A DNA stretch of 64,000 nucleotides from Sternotherus odoratus (lineage: Eukaryota; Chordata; Testudines; Kinosternidae): positions 1,426,001-1,490,000 of the forward strand of contig JAVMKO010000007.1 of NCBI GenBank assembly GCA_032164245.1, given 5' to 3'. Under the pieces are notes generated by a model. That model saw only the letters and a program-made list of their open reading frames with translations. It did no database searches and was not told where the DNA came from. The position numbers were made by a program, and so were the translations under genes. Numbering within the stretch: position 1 is the stretch's first letter; each line of letters opens with the position of its first letter. This document shows positions 36,040 to 46,543 of this stretch, one piece after another.

Positions 36040-36960
36040 GGATGGCTACCTTTAAGCCTGCTATTGTGTGTCCAGGGAGATTGAAGTGTATATAGCAGAG
36101 GGGCATTGCTGGCATATGATGGCATATATGACATTGGTAGACATGCAGGTGAATGAACCGGTGATGGTGTGGCTGATCTGGTTAGGTCCTGTGATGGTGT
36201 TGCTGGTGTAGATATGTGGGCAGATTTGGCATTGAGGTTTGTTGCATAGATTGGGTTGTAGATCACTGATGATGCATTGGAGAGGTTTTAGCTGAGGACT
36301 GTAGGTGATGGCCAATGGTGTTCTGTTGTTTTCTTTCTTGGGCTTGTCCTGCAGCAGGAGGCTTCTGCACGACTGCCAATGTAATATACGCCATCATGTG
36401 ATAGCAATGCCCCTCTGCTTGTACATCGGCCAAACTGGACAGTCCCTAAGTAAAAGTATAAATGGACACAAATCAGATAGTAGGAATGGCAATATACAAA
36501 ACCCTGAAGGAGAACACTTCAGTCTCCCTGGACACACAATAACAGATTTTAAGGTAATCATCCTGCAGCAAAAAAACTTAAAGACCGTACTTCAAAGAGA
36601 AACTGCTGAGCTACAGTTCATTTACAAATTTGACACCATCAACTCAGGAATAACAAAGACTATGAATGTCTAGCCAACTTCAAAAGCAATTTCTCCTCTC
36701 TTGGTGTTCACACCTCCAGACAGCTGCTAGAAGAGGGCCTCATCCACCCTGATTAGAGATAACAAGGCAGTTCAGCCTGATTCTTGCCTACATATTTATA
36801 CCTGCCTCTGGATATTTTCACTGCATGCATCCAATGAAGTGGGCATTAGTCCACCAAAGTTTATGCTCCAATACATGTGTTAGTCTATAAGGTGCCACTG
36901 GACTCTTTGTTGCTTTTACAGATCCAGACTAACACATCTACCTCTCTGATTCTAGTTTAC
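36040..36960 (+). mobile_element. Penelope-like element with 5' inversion
   Basis: Positions 36040-36355 carry PLE coding sequence on the minus strand (a frame with TYSPQLKPL and, further on, TPATPSQDLTRSATPS, as in the copy at 53380). From about 36365 the element switches to the plus strand: the GIY-YIG region (IGQTGQSLSKSINGHKSD, about 36425-36480), the C-terminal end and the 3' terminal repeat to 'ctacctctctgattct'. The two halves overlap in content, as after an inverted twin-primed insertion. Decayed; the ribozyme-like core reads ccaatga and is probably dead. Confidence 0.8.
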
Positions 36961-36987
36961 AAGGTTATCCAGATCTTCCTGTCCTTA

Positions 36988-37163
36988 GAATCATAGAATC
37001 TCAGAGTTGGAAGGGACTTCAAGGAGATCATCTAGTCCAACACCCAGCTCAACACAGGACCAATCCCACTTTTGCCCCAGATCCCTAAACGGTCCCCTCA
37101 AGGATTGAGCTCACAACCCTGGGTTTAGCAGGCCAATGTTCAAACCACTGAGCTACCCCTACT
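36988..37163 (-). mobile_element. tRNA-derived SINE with CR1-like tail
   Basis: Read on the minus strand: 'aggggtagctcagtggttt' (tRNA-like head with A box), 'gggttgtgagctcaatcc' (B-box area), 'gtttagggatctggggcaaa' body, and a CR1-type tail 'ttggactagatgatctcc...cttccaactctgagattctatgattc'. Confidence 0.85.
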
Positions 37164-37164
37164 T

Positions 37165-37440
37165 GCCCCTCCCCCCCTCTGTATTGCCAATACTTACCAG
37201 CTTTGTGTCATCTGCAAACTTCATTAGCGCACCCACTTTTAGTGCCGAGGTCAGTAATAAAAGGATTAAATGAGATTGGTCCCAAAACTGATCCCTGAGG
37301 AATTCCACTTGTAACGTTCCTCCAGCCTGACAGTTCACCTTCCAGTATGACCCGCTGTAGTCTCCCCATCTGACCATCTCTTTCCCTCTGACTTCTGGGT
37401 GTCGGAGTTGAGATCTGTTGATTCATAACTATGGGAGCAG
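37165..37440 (-). pseudogene. CR1 reverse transcriptase fragment
   Basis: Two minus-strand frames carry adjacent reverse-transcriptase blocks: [20 protein letters not shown] (about 37350-37290), then in the shifted frame [16 protein letters not shown] (about 37235-37185). [11 protein letters not shown] and the catalytic FADD are characteristic of CR1 ORF2. A frameshift separates them and both ends are truncated. Confidence 0.8.
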
Positions 37441-37747
37441 GCCCACAGGAAGACAAATTTTAATCTCATTCACCGGAAATTTCCCTTGGCTGTGACTGGG
37501 TCAAAGCAGCGTACTCTGGAGCAGAGAGGCAGAACTAGTGACCAATCAGAGTGAAGGCATCTCCAGGGAATCATTTTCACTTGCTCTGCTCCATAATAAA
37601 TCCAATTACTCTAGTCTATCCTCCTGCCCTGGTGGAAAACATGCCTCCCCCATCCAGCCAGGAATCAAATTCCTGTTAGGTCAGTATCTGCGCAATCTTG
37701 ACTCAGTCACAGAAAACAAATTGGTAGGGAAATGGGACCGGGGGCTG

Positions 37748-38430
37748 TGTAGTGAGGCAGCTGCCCCACTCCTGGGTAAATAGGGCTGTGGCCTTGGGCA
37801 AGAAGCTCCCAGGCTGATTGGGCAGAGCAGCCACAGCTGTGGCTGGGTCAATTAGGGCCCAGCTGGCCCTTAGAAGAGGGCTGTGGGCCAGGAGCAAACA
37901 GTCTCCTCTAGCTGTGGAGGCAGATGAGCCTGGCTGCTGGGGAACATGAGAAGGTACCTAGAGTGGAGCAGGGCTGGGGAAAGGCCAAAGGAGCTGGACA
38001 GCTCCAGCCTGGAACCCCCCCACCCCCCGGCTGTCCATTTAGTAGAAGGCCAAAAGGGATACTGGGATCGCAGGGGAAAGCCTATGGGTAGGCAGAGGCA
38101 GCAGGCCAAACCCTCCTTGCCTGTGATGACTGGCTCTTATACTGCAGTTGGCCTCAGGGAGTGGGGGCTTGGTGATGCCTGGTAGTAGCCCAGAACTGAG
38201 GCAAGGTGGGGATTAGAGGGTTAGGGGTTCCCTGGGGAGGGGAGGCCCAGAGAGTGAGGGGGAACTTCCAGGGGGCAGCACCCCAGGTAAGAGGGCACCG
38301 GGGTCTGGGAGGGACATGGGACCAGCGGACAGCGAGACACCAGCCTGCAGAGGGCGCTCCGCTCTGGAAAGAGCTAATTCCTAGACGACCAGCAGGAGGC
38401 GTCGCAGGGGTGAGGCGTCACCCTACTACA
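37748..38430 (+). mobile_element. Probable solo LTR
   Basis: The 683-bp unit runs from TGTAGTGAGGCAGCTG to GAGGCGTCACCCTACTACA: TG...CA ends, inverted TGTAGT/ACTACA, GC-rich, no coding sequence. Flanks ggctg / gcctg could be a 5-bp duplication with one change. A gypsy-like origin is suspected but not shown. Confidence 0.6.
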
Positions 38431-38439
38431 GCCTGCTAC

Positions 38440-39518
38440 CACACAGACCCTAGAGGTGAAATCCTGGCCCCACTGGCAACACTCCCATAGACATCACTGG
38501 GCCAGGTCTTTATCACAGGTTAAAAACAAGAAGGCACCTAAGGAGAGACCCAAAGATGGGGCCTGCTGGAGAGGCCACAGGAGGGGGGTGAGGAAGTCTC
38601 TCCAGCTCCTGAGAGAGACTTCCTCACAGAAGGGCTTCAAACACCCGACAGCTGCACATTTAGCCCTGCGCTTTCCGAAACGACTAGTGCTTTTGGCTGC
38701 TCAATTTGGGACACGTTCAGGAGGCTGATTTTCCAAGGGCTGGTGCTCGGCCCATACTGCTCAAAACTCACCACGGAAATTTTAGCAAATGGACAGCTCA
38801 GGGTGCCCAATGATCGCTGCCATCCACGGCCTGGCCAGCCATGAGGTGTCAGCGACGAGGAGTGCCAGTCTTTTCCTCTGCGGGGCAGGTGAGCCTGCCT
38901 GTCCGTTCCAAAGAGGTATGGTATGGCAGGCCCCTCTCATGTTCACTTTTGGGCTAGTCCATTTCCGCTAACTGCTTGTTGTGATGCAAACATTTATTTG
39001 TGGAGAGGCAGGAAGTGCTAGTAGCAGGAAGACACCCCATGTAGTCATAGCAGAGTGTATCTCCAAAGCACTCAGAGAGGGCCCCCTTTGCATAGGCAGT
39101 GGCCTTTTCAGACTGTATATTTACTACTGCGAAACTGAATCCCTCCTAATTTTGCATGAAACTTAAAAATAACAGGTACTTGGTTTCTAACATCTCATAA
39201 TTGAGATTCTAGAGAGCGTTAAAGCAGAAGGAAAAACTCTCCCAAGGTAATATACCAAGGACCCAAGAATTTTATGGACCTTTTCTTCTAGTGATTTAGT
39301 CCTCAGCTAGAAACAATGAGCCAACTTGCCATCAGTGCAAGTCTGCCATGCTATTCAGTGGGTTTGTTCTAGAATGACTCTAGTGTCACTGAGAGCAGAG
39401 TTTGGCCCAGTAACTCAACGTGGTTTCTTCCAGCTGCAGAGAAAGGTGAAAATTTCAATCTACCATTTTCACTCCAGAGACAATGATTTCTGAGGCATGC
39501 CTGGTAAATCAGGTTCTT
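38440..39518. other. Unassigned intergenic sequence
   Basis: No gene or repeat was recognised with confidence. Confidence 0.4.
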
Positions 39519-39526
39519 GGTTAGAG

Positions 39527-39917
39527 CAGTGGTCCCCAACCCCCGGTCCGCGGACCGGTACCGGTCCGTGGGGCAATTGCTACCGGTCCGCGGCCGCCTT
39601 CCCTTCCGGCGGCTTTTCGGCGGACATAGAAGAGCCCGCCCGCCGCCGTATTCCGGTCTGCGTTCGGCAGCCTTTACTTCCGGGCCGCCTTAACTTCCGG
39701 CTGGTTTTTGGCGGGCACAGAATAGCCCGCCGCCTTCTGTTCCGGTCCGCCGTCCGCATAAATAATTTTTAGGCCACCATCAGTTTCTGCGGCTTTTTGG
39801 CGGACATACGACGGTCCGTTGCCCCGAAGGAAAAAAAAATTTAAAGGAGCCCCGGGCTGCAAGCAATCACTGTCCCGCGTGACCAGTCCGCGCAGATAAA
39901 AAGGTTGGAGACCACTG
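39527..39917. mobile_element. hAT-type non-autonomous element, CpG-rich
   Basis: The 391-bp element begins cagtggtccccaacccccgg and ends aaggttggagaccactg. It has perfect 8-bp duplications ggttagag (39519-39526 and 39918-39925). The interior is strikingly rich in 'ggtccgcgg', 'ttccggc' and 'ggcggacata' blocks. No coding capacity. Confidence 0.9.
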
Positions 39918-40443
39918 GGTTAGAGGACAACAGCTCAGCGGCAGAGACACATCGTTCCCTTTTGGAAGGCGATCCTATAGTTGGCGAAACTGAGCTAAGC
40001 TTTTCATTAAAAGAAGTGAACACTCAGCGGAGAATATGTGAATCAAGAGGAGACGTATTGGCTTTTATATCAACTATTCAAAGAGCCAAATAACTGGAGA
40101 AGCAGAGGCGATAAAGAGTCTCCCTTCTCATTCCAACAGCTGACTTTATTATTTCCTGAGCACCCCCAACTGAAAAGAAATCGCTCTGAGTTTTTCATGG
40201 ACGGTTATGTACATACATATTACCCTCCAACCCCAATGTGTGGACAGTTGTGATGGGGTGTCCACCCCACACAAGACCTAAATGGGTAAATTAGGCCAAT
40301 TAACCTTAGGCTGCACCTGGAAGGACACAAAGAATGCCAGGACTTAATTGCTGATATGGTCCAGGTGGGGGAGGAGCTGGGTGGGATCTACGAAGAAGGG
40401 AAGTTGATAGGCTGCAGGGAAGAAACCTGCAGTCATACCTCCC

Positions 40444-41679
40444 TGTGACCGGAGTCCCAGAGTAGCCAACTGAGGTCACTCAATTAGGACGAACTACAAA
40501 GAATGAAGCAGACAATCCCCAAATCTGATGGATAGTCCAATACTTAGATTTACCAAGCCAGCACAAAACAGCTTAGTAAGCCAGCCTCAGGCCTCCACCC
40601 AGGCACCCAAGTCAAATATGAGGAGGATTACTGAAAATCTTATTCATCATATACAAAGGTTCTGCCAATCTCAAAGGTTTGGACACGTTACTTCCCAGGT
40701 TAATTAATTTTTCAGAGCTTACCCAAATACATGATTACAGCAATTCTTATTTACTAAACTAATATTTATTAAAAAAGAAAAGAGTATTGGTTAAAAGATC
40801 AATATACATTCAGACAAGAGTACAGTTTTTGAGGTTAAACGCATAGTAGAGATGGCGAGGAATACTTGCACCTTAGAGACTAACTAGTTTATTTCAGCAT
40901 AAGCTTTCGTGGGCTATAGCCCACTTCATCGGATGCAGAAAAACACAGCTGCTATTCTTGAACCTAGAGTAGAGATGGTGAGCTTTGTAGCTGCAAAGAG
41001 TTCTTTTAGAGTTGGTTCATAGGTTATAGTGCAATGTTCGAATTCAGGGTAATTCCAGATTCGGACTGGAGGTCTCAATCTTGGGTTTAAGCTTCCCCTG
41101 CATGAAGCATCAAGCTGATCTGAGATAAAAGGGATTGAGACCCAAGGCATCTTTATACAGTTCGGAGTCCTCAAGCGAACAATAGACAATCACGGATACT
41201 TTGAAGTAGACCTATTTCCTAAGCATCACTGGTAATTAGCTACATGGATTTACATAAGGCAATTTATCCTAAGCAGTTTATCACACACTTTAAAGAGACA
41301 TATAGACAATGACATTATTGCACCCAGGATTCATCTAACTGTTAATATTCCTTCTTTTGATCTCTGAATCAATAACTGTAGTGACAGACAGGAACTGTTT
41401 GCTTACATGGCTAACATTTAACAAGATATAAGTACACACATACAATTAGTATCGCCTCTAATTTCTAACAGTATAGGTTTGCTTTTCAAAATTCTAGCCT
41501 ATCTACCATTCATGTAATTTTCTAACATGTCTCTAAAGGTTGGCTTTGGGTTATTTAGCCTGCAAGCTGCTTAACCCTTTCTGGCTATGTGTGACACTTT
41601 GTATAAGATTAATTACAATTACAGAACAGTGGTAGCAACAATGATTTGCATGGTCATACGCTAATCAGATAACGTCACA
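40444..41679 (-). mobile_element. Endogenous-retrovirus-like LTR nested in another LTR
   Basis: Perfect terminal inverted repeats TGTGAC...GTCACA bound a 1236-bp A/T-rich segment; a poly-A/T-rich zone with a minus-strand AATAAA-like site lies near 40765-40780. Flanks ctccc / ccccc could be a 5-bp duplication with one change. It contains the mini-PLE insertion 40860-40967. Strand is inferred from the polyadenylation signal. No viral genes are present. Confidence 0.55.
40860..40967 (-). mobile_element. 108-bp PLE-derived unit carrying one ribozyme-like motif
   Basis: It is made only of the PLE terminal repeat: 'caccttagagactaactag', 'cataagctttcgtgggctat', 'agcccacttcatcggatgc' and 'cagctgctattcttgaacc'. 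Both flanks read agtagagatggygag (40845-40859, 40968-40982), a 15-bp target duplication with one mismatch. No coding sequence, so it must have moved with enzymes supplied in trans. Confidence 0.85.
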
Positions 41680-41869
41680 CCCCCATATAGAAGGAGCAAG
41701 AGGAGGAAGCTGTAAGGACAGGGTAGGAAACAATCCACGGAAGGAGTAGTGCGGTCTAGGAGAGTAAAAGGCCAGAGCTGCTGGGTTGGGGGTCCCTGGA
41801 CTGGAACCTAGTGTAGAGAATGGGCCCAGGTTTTCCTACCAACCACTGCCAGAGTGACACACTAGGAAG

Positions 41870-43255
41870 CACACATTTGGAGATGGCTGGAAGCAGACGT
41901 CTCCCTTCTGGGGTATCATCAAACTTTAATGTGACTTAGCTGGAGGGCTGAGCCACAAAGAGGAAAACACTGCAGCAGCTCCACACACATGAGAGGTAAC
42001 GGAGTGAATGAATGAGTGGAATGACAGGGTGGGGCACCAGAGAAAGTGAAAGAGAATTCCCTGGATGGGCCATGGGGAGGCGCTACAGAGCAGTGAGCTG
42101 AGCAGATCTCTGTCACAGCACTTACGTTTTATGAACACTATAGGAAAGACAGTGCAACTAAGTTATAGGAGGACTTTTCCTTTCAGGGAAACAAAATATC
42201 AAAATACGTCTAAAATGAAAAAAAAAAAGATGAGCATAATGTTTTCCTGCCAAGTTTCATCACTGAGGCCAAGAATTTAGGGAGATTTGAATTGGAGTTG
42301 GATAGCAAGAATATTCTGAATAATTAATGGTAAGAAAAGACGTGTGTATCGGAAGGAATCTGAAACCTCATGCTCCAGGCCTTCAGTCAAACTAACTATT
42401 ATGGACTAGGGTGATACTTTCATGGGGGACAGGTTATCCCACATGTGCGCACTGCAGGGTTTCTTGCATCTTGCAACTGGTGCTTGCCCTTCTTGGGAGA
42501 AAATGATACGAGGGCTCGGCGGACTGTCTGATCCAGTCTGGCAATTCCCCATGTACTCCAGGAACAAAATTATTCTAAAATGAAAAATAAATGTCATCAT
42601 CAATGACGCTATTAAAACTCACCTGCCTCCTGTTCTTATTTACATTACTTGGGCCTGGATTCCTCCAGCTATATAAGGTGCCAACACCAGCTAAGCAAAA
42701 CCAAACAACATTGGGAAAACTTTGAATTTCAATTGATTTGAGGCAAGTCATTGAAACAGATATGGAGTGGGGGTGGGAGGGGAGATTGTGTAGTTCACGA
42801 CAAAGCTACTCAAGAGGTTTTGTCCAAGATGAAATCAAGTGATTCCGTTCACCATCCTCTCCTATACAATTCTGTCACAACAAATCCATTCCCATTGAAG
42901 CTAATTTGCAGATTTAAAAATATTCAGTATTCCCACCCGCTAATGAAGCAAATAAAACTGCAGAGAAAATGTTCACGTTTAAAATTGGTTGAGAGGTGAT
43001 ACAAAGAGAATGCCATCAGGTTTGATGTGCATTGTGTGATGGTGAGAATACATCTGAATGGAGGCATGCTTCAAAGAAGTCATCACTTAATGCAGGGGTA
43101 ACTGGGTGATAGTTTGTAATATACAGAATGTCAGGCTAGATGATCTAATAGTCCCTTATCAATCTATGAATTAGCTGGCATGGCCTGACAGTAATTCTGA
43201 CTCTGCTCGAGCTGTTCCAGATTCTGATTTTTGTATTTCAGTCTCTTAGGCAGGC
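41870..43255. other. Unassigned intergenic sequence
   Basis: No gene was recognised. 'gatgatctaatagtcccttatcaatctatgaatt' near 43139-43172 is a degraded CR1/SINE tail. Confidence 0.4.
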
Positions 43256-43261
43256 CTGGTC

Positions 43262-43478
43262 CCGCGAAGTTGATGTATCTTAGGTCGACTTACCTGGATA
43301 TCCTCATGGCGGCGAGTTGACCCCTGCTGCTCCCCATCGATTCCGCTTCCGCCTCCCTGTGGAGTTGATGGGGAGAGCACTCGGGTATCGATTTATTGCT
43401 TCTACACTAGACATGATAAATCGATCCCTGATAGATCGATCAGTACCCACCGACCCAGCGGGTAGTGTAGATGTACCC
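43262..43478. mobile_element. MITE fragment (gtctacactac-type end)
   Basis: The right end, ggtagtgtagatgtaccc, is the same type as the termini of the MITE at 19936 and is followed by tta. The left terminus is not recognisable. The interior carries 'atcgatttattgcttctacac' and 'gataaatcgatccctgat' blocks. Confidence 0.5.
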
Positions 43479-43736
43479 TTATGCGTAGTTTCCATAAGGA
43501 AAGTAACAGTCCCATATCTCTGCCTCAGAAGTGCAAGAGTGAGATATGCCCTGAACCGCCACCTAAATCCAAAATCCAGGTTGATTCAAATAAATGTACT
43601 TCCTTCCCTTCCTCCCAGGACAGCTGCCTTGGATTATTCTGCTAAATCCACTTCCACTTTTCAGAAGAGCTCAAATAACACTCACTCAAGTGGGTGAAGA
43701 GAAAAGTGAAAAGGCATCAAAAGATCAACCTTAGAG

Positions 43737-44075
43737 CAGTGATATCAGACCTCAGTGGTTCAGGAGCCAAATTAGTGATCAATCTTTCCCAGAGGAGCCA
43801 CAGGAGTGTGAATTCAGTTTCATTTACTACAGTAGGATATATTCATATTGAAACAGTATGACGGGGAAATAGAATTCTCACAGCAAAATGACTGGCCAAG
43901 TATTATTTTATCAACTAAAATTGGTTAATAACATAGCAAAAGTATCCTGATTGGTTAATACCTTAGATTGGTTAATTAAATCACTCAGTGTTTTAATATC
44001 ATGTGCTGCAAAGAACTGCAGGAGACACGTTAAAGAGCCATTTGCAGCTCATGAGCCCCAGTGTGAGTATCACCG
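43737..44075. mobile_element. hAT-type non-autonomous element
   Basis: The 339-bp element starts cagtgatatcagacctc and ends cagtgtgagtatcaccg. Flanks are ccttagag (43729-43736) and ccctagag (44076-44083), an 8-bp duplication with one mismatch. The interior is A/T-rich and non-coding. Confidence 0.75.
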
Positions 44076-44083
44076 CCCTAGAG

Positions 44084-44403
44084 CAGGGGTCTCCAAACTT
44101 TTTGAGAGGAGGGTCATATTCGATTTTTGAAGGGGCTTTGTGGGCTGCTGCTGTGACTCCCACCCCTTTTGCTCCTCTGGCCACTGCTGCGCCCCCCCCC
44201 CCCCTTACTCCTGCAGCCGCTGTTGCGACCCCCCCCCCCCGCTCCTCCAGCCGAGCCGCAGGGACACTCACCCTTTGCTTCTCCGGTCGTGGGCAGCAAC
44301 TCGTGTGATGGGGCAGTGGCGGCTTCTCCACATGCCTGCTCAGCTGGGGGGCTGGACAAATCGAGCTGCATCCAGCTCGTGGGCCATAGTTTGGAGACCC
44401 CTT
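44084..44403. mobile_element. hAT-type non-autonomous element, adjacent to previous
   Basis: The 320-bp element starts caggggtctccaaactttttg and ends gtttggagacccctt. It has perfect 8-bp duplications ccctagag (44076-44083 and 44404-44411). The interior is C-rich with poly-C runs. It abuts the preceding hAT directly through the shared duplication. Confidence 0.9.
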
Positions 44404-44411
44404 CCCTAGAG

Positions 44412-45555
44412 CATTGTGGCCTGTTGTCCAGAGTGCTAGGCAAGCTAACCCCCCTCCACTCCCCCAACTTGTAACGGTGGCTGTTACAATGGGCGTGGCC
44501 AGCAATAACTAATGTGTTTGCAGAGAACCAAGATTTCACTAATGCCTTGTCTCTCATTGGACCAGGGACATTCCCCTGACACAAGAGTCCTTTGAAGATC
44601 ATTATTCTGACACACCCTCCCTCATCCGCTTTCAGTTAGCTGGATGCACACGACTGGCAGGGAGAATAGCTCCTCCTCTTTCTCACCCGAAAGTGAAAGT
44701 GCTACGGCATCAGCCCACAAGTGTTGAGTAAAAGTATTTCTGTGGCTGGGCCAATCAGAGTTCAGTTTGTATTTAAATTTACTCAAATGACCGCATAAGT
44801 ATTCCTACCAGTGGTGGGGTCAATTTCCCATGGCCAGGCTGAACGATGCGCTCCTGTGGCACTGGCTTTCCTTACATAGGTTGCATGAAGAGAGACAGTG
44901 AGTGAGGGAACTTAAATGGATTGGGCCAGATCTCCCTTCACGTTGGTGTAACTCACTGGGATTTACAATGCTGCAAGACCAGTGACAGGGGATGCGGATT
45001 GTAACTGTTAGGACAAAAAGAACAAAATCAAAGCGGTCAACTGGCGCTAAGTTGACATAAAGGCACAAATGCTTACACAGACCTCCTGAGAAGGCAAAAA
45101 GGGAACACAGCATGAGTGAATGGCACAGAACAGAGGAGTTCTCAGAGGACTGACTGCTCTCCAGAAAACCAGTGAATTGCCCCCAAGTCAAGAAAGATGG
45201 ACCTTGAATGTTCTGTCTGTATTTAGTTTCCTAAACTGTGCTTTAATTCAACGTAGGCACTTGAAACAGTTGAACTTTGAGGCACACTCTGCTTCCCCCC
45301 CCCCCCCCCAATGCAAATACGGAATTTAGAGCAGATGCTCCAGGGGTCAGATTTTTCTCTCATTTCCACCAGTATGAATCAGGGATCTTGCCACTGAAAT
45401 CAATGGAGTTGCACTAAGCATAACTTACTGGGAGCTCAATACCAGTGTAATACAAGACTAGAATTTGTCCCACAGTCTCATACTACATTAGCAATGTAAC
45501 TCTTGTTAGTATTATACAATTTTACTTAGGTTAATTCAGGTTTACTCTGGGATGG
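44412..45555. other. Unassigned intergenic sequence
   Basis: No gene was recognised; a poly-C run lies at about 45294-45309. Confidence 0.4.
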
Positions 45556-45559
45556 AATA

Positions 45560-45728
45560 GATCATAGAATCTCAGAGCTGGAAGGGATCTCAGGAGATCA
45601 TCTAGTCCAACCCCTTGCTCACAGCAGGACCAATCCCTATTTTTGCCCCAGATCCCTAAATGGACCCCTAAATGAACCCTGGGTTTAGCAGGCCAAATGC
45701 TCAAACCACTGAGCTATCCCTCCCCCGC
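45560..45728 (-). mobile_element. tRNA-derived SINE with CR1-like tail
   Basis: This is the same family and order as 36988-37163: on the minus strand a 'gagggatagctcagtggttt' head, 'gggttcatttagggg', 'gatctggggcaaaaatagg' body and 'ccagctctgagattctatg' tail. The B-box region is shortened. Confidence 0.85.
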
Positions 45729-46070
45729 AAGAGATTAGAGTTTACAGAACGTTGTAAATCAATAAAATATACAAATTGAATTATGAAAAGTTTCCAAAAA
45801 GCATCTAGACAGTGACAGCAACGCTTAGACATATTGTTTTGTTTTCTATAGTTCTAGGGAATATGTATTTCAGTCCACACATTATTTTGGTCTTGGTGAA
45901 ATAAATGCCTAAAGAGAAGGGTACATATTATGTGAACGGATTATCAGGAGTTTGGTGCTATTTAGCACTCAGCAAACAGCTCAATTTTGTTCCCAATGAA
46001 TCAAATAAACTGGCATTATAGGAAGAGCTGACACACCAACACCCCAAAAATGAATTGCCATGAATTTCCA

Positions 46071-46249
46071 GAGGTAACAAAGAGTCCTGTGGCACCTTAA
46101 AGACTAACTAAAGTATTGAAGCATAAGCTTTCATGGGCCAATACCCACTTTGTCTTGCTTCAATACTTTAGTTAGTCTTTAAGGTGCCACAGGACTCTTT
46201 GTTACCTCTGCTATTCCAGACTAACACGGCTACCTCTCTGATTCATGAT
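46071..46249. mobile_element. Miniature palindromic PLE-derived element
   Basis: The left half is the PLE terminal repeat reversed (aggtaacaaagagtcctgtgg...gcataagctttcatggg), and the right half is the same repeat forward (ttgcttcaatactttagtt...gactctttgttacctctgct). The two halves can fold into a near-perfect hairpin. An 11-bp duplication, atgaatttcca, flanks it (46060-46070, 46250-46260). Only one half keeps the ribozyme-like region. Confidence 0.85.
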
Positions 46250-46496
46250 ATGAATTTCCAATGCATTTAAAAATCTGTGGTTGCCAAGGAAAAGATTCCA
46301 GAATGGTTTCCAGTCACAAACAAACTCCTTTCTAGACTCTCAGCAGAAATACTAGAGTAAAAAAGCCAGCCACAGTTTGTTGAAATCATATTTGCCCAAG
46401 GTAAAGTGCAAAATCAATTAAGCATCTGAGAGATCCTCAGATATTGAAAGGGACAAATACAGTAATGGGGGCCATTAAAAGTACTTAAGATAGAAC

Positions 46497-46500
<4 letters not shown>

Positions 46501-46531
<31 letters not shown>
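46501..46531. repeat. (CA)n microsatellite
   Basis: Uninterrupted run of about 15 CA units just downstream of the putative polyadenylation site of the minus-strand gene. Confidence 0.95.
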
Positions 46532-46533
<2 letters not shown>

Positions 46534-46543
46534 TCAAAGAGTC

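Larger units (their letters stand above)
40249..41861 (+). mobile_element. LTR-type element, interrupted
   Basis: The outer piece 40249-40443 starts TGTGATGGGGTGTCCACCCC and the piece 41680-41861 ends CAGAGTGACACA, giving plausible TG...CA termini with an inverted TGTG/CACA. Without the inserted LTR it would be about 380 bp. No clear flanking duplication, so boundaries are tentative. Confidence 0.45.

Noticed and set aside
44003..44602. Overlapping frames of 90-168 codons on both strands
   Set aside because: They span the C-rich interior of the hAT element and its flanks; low complexity explains them.
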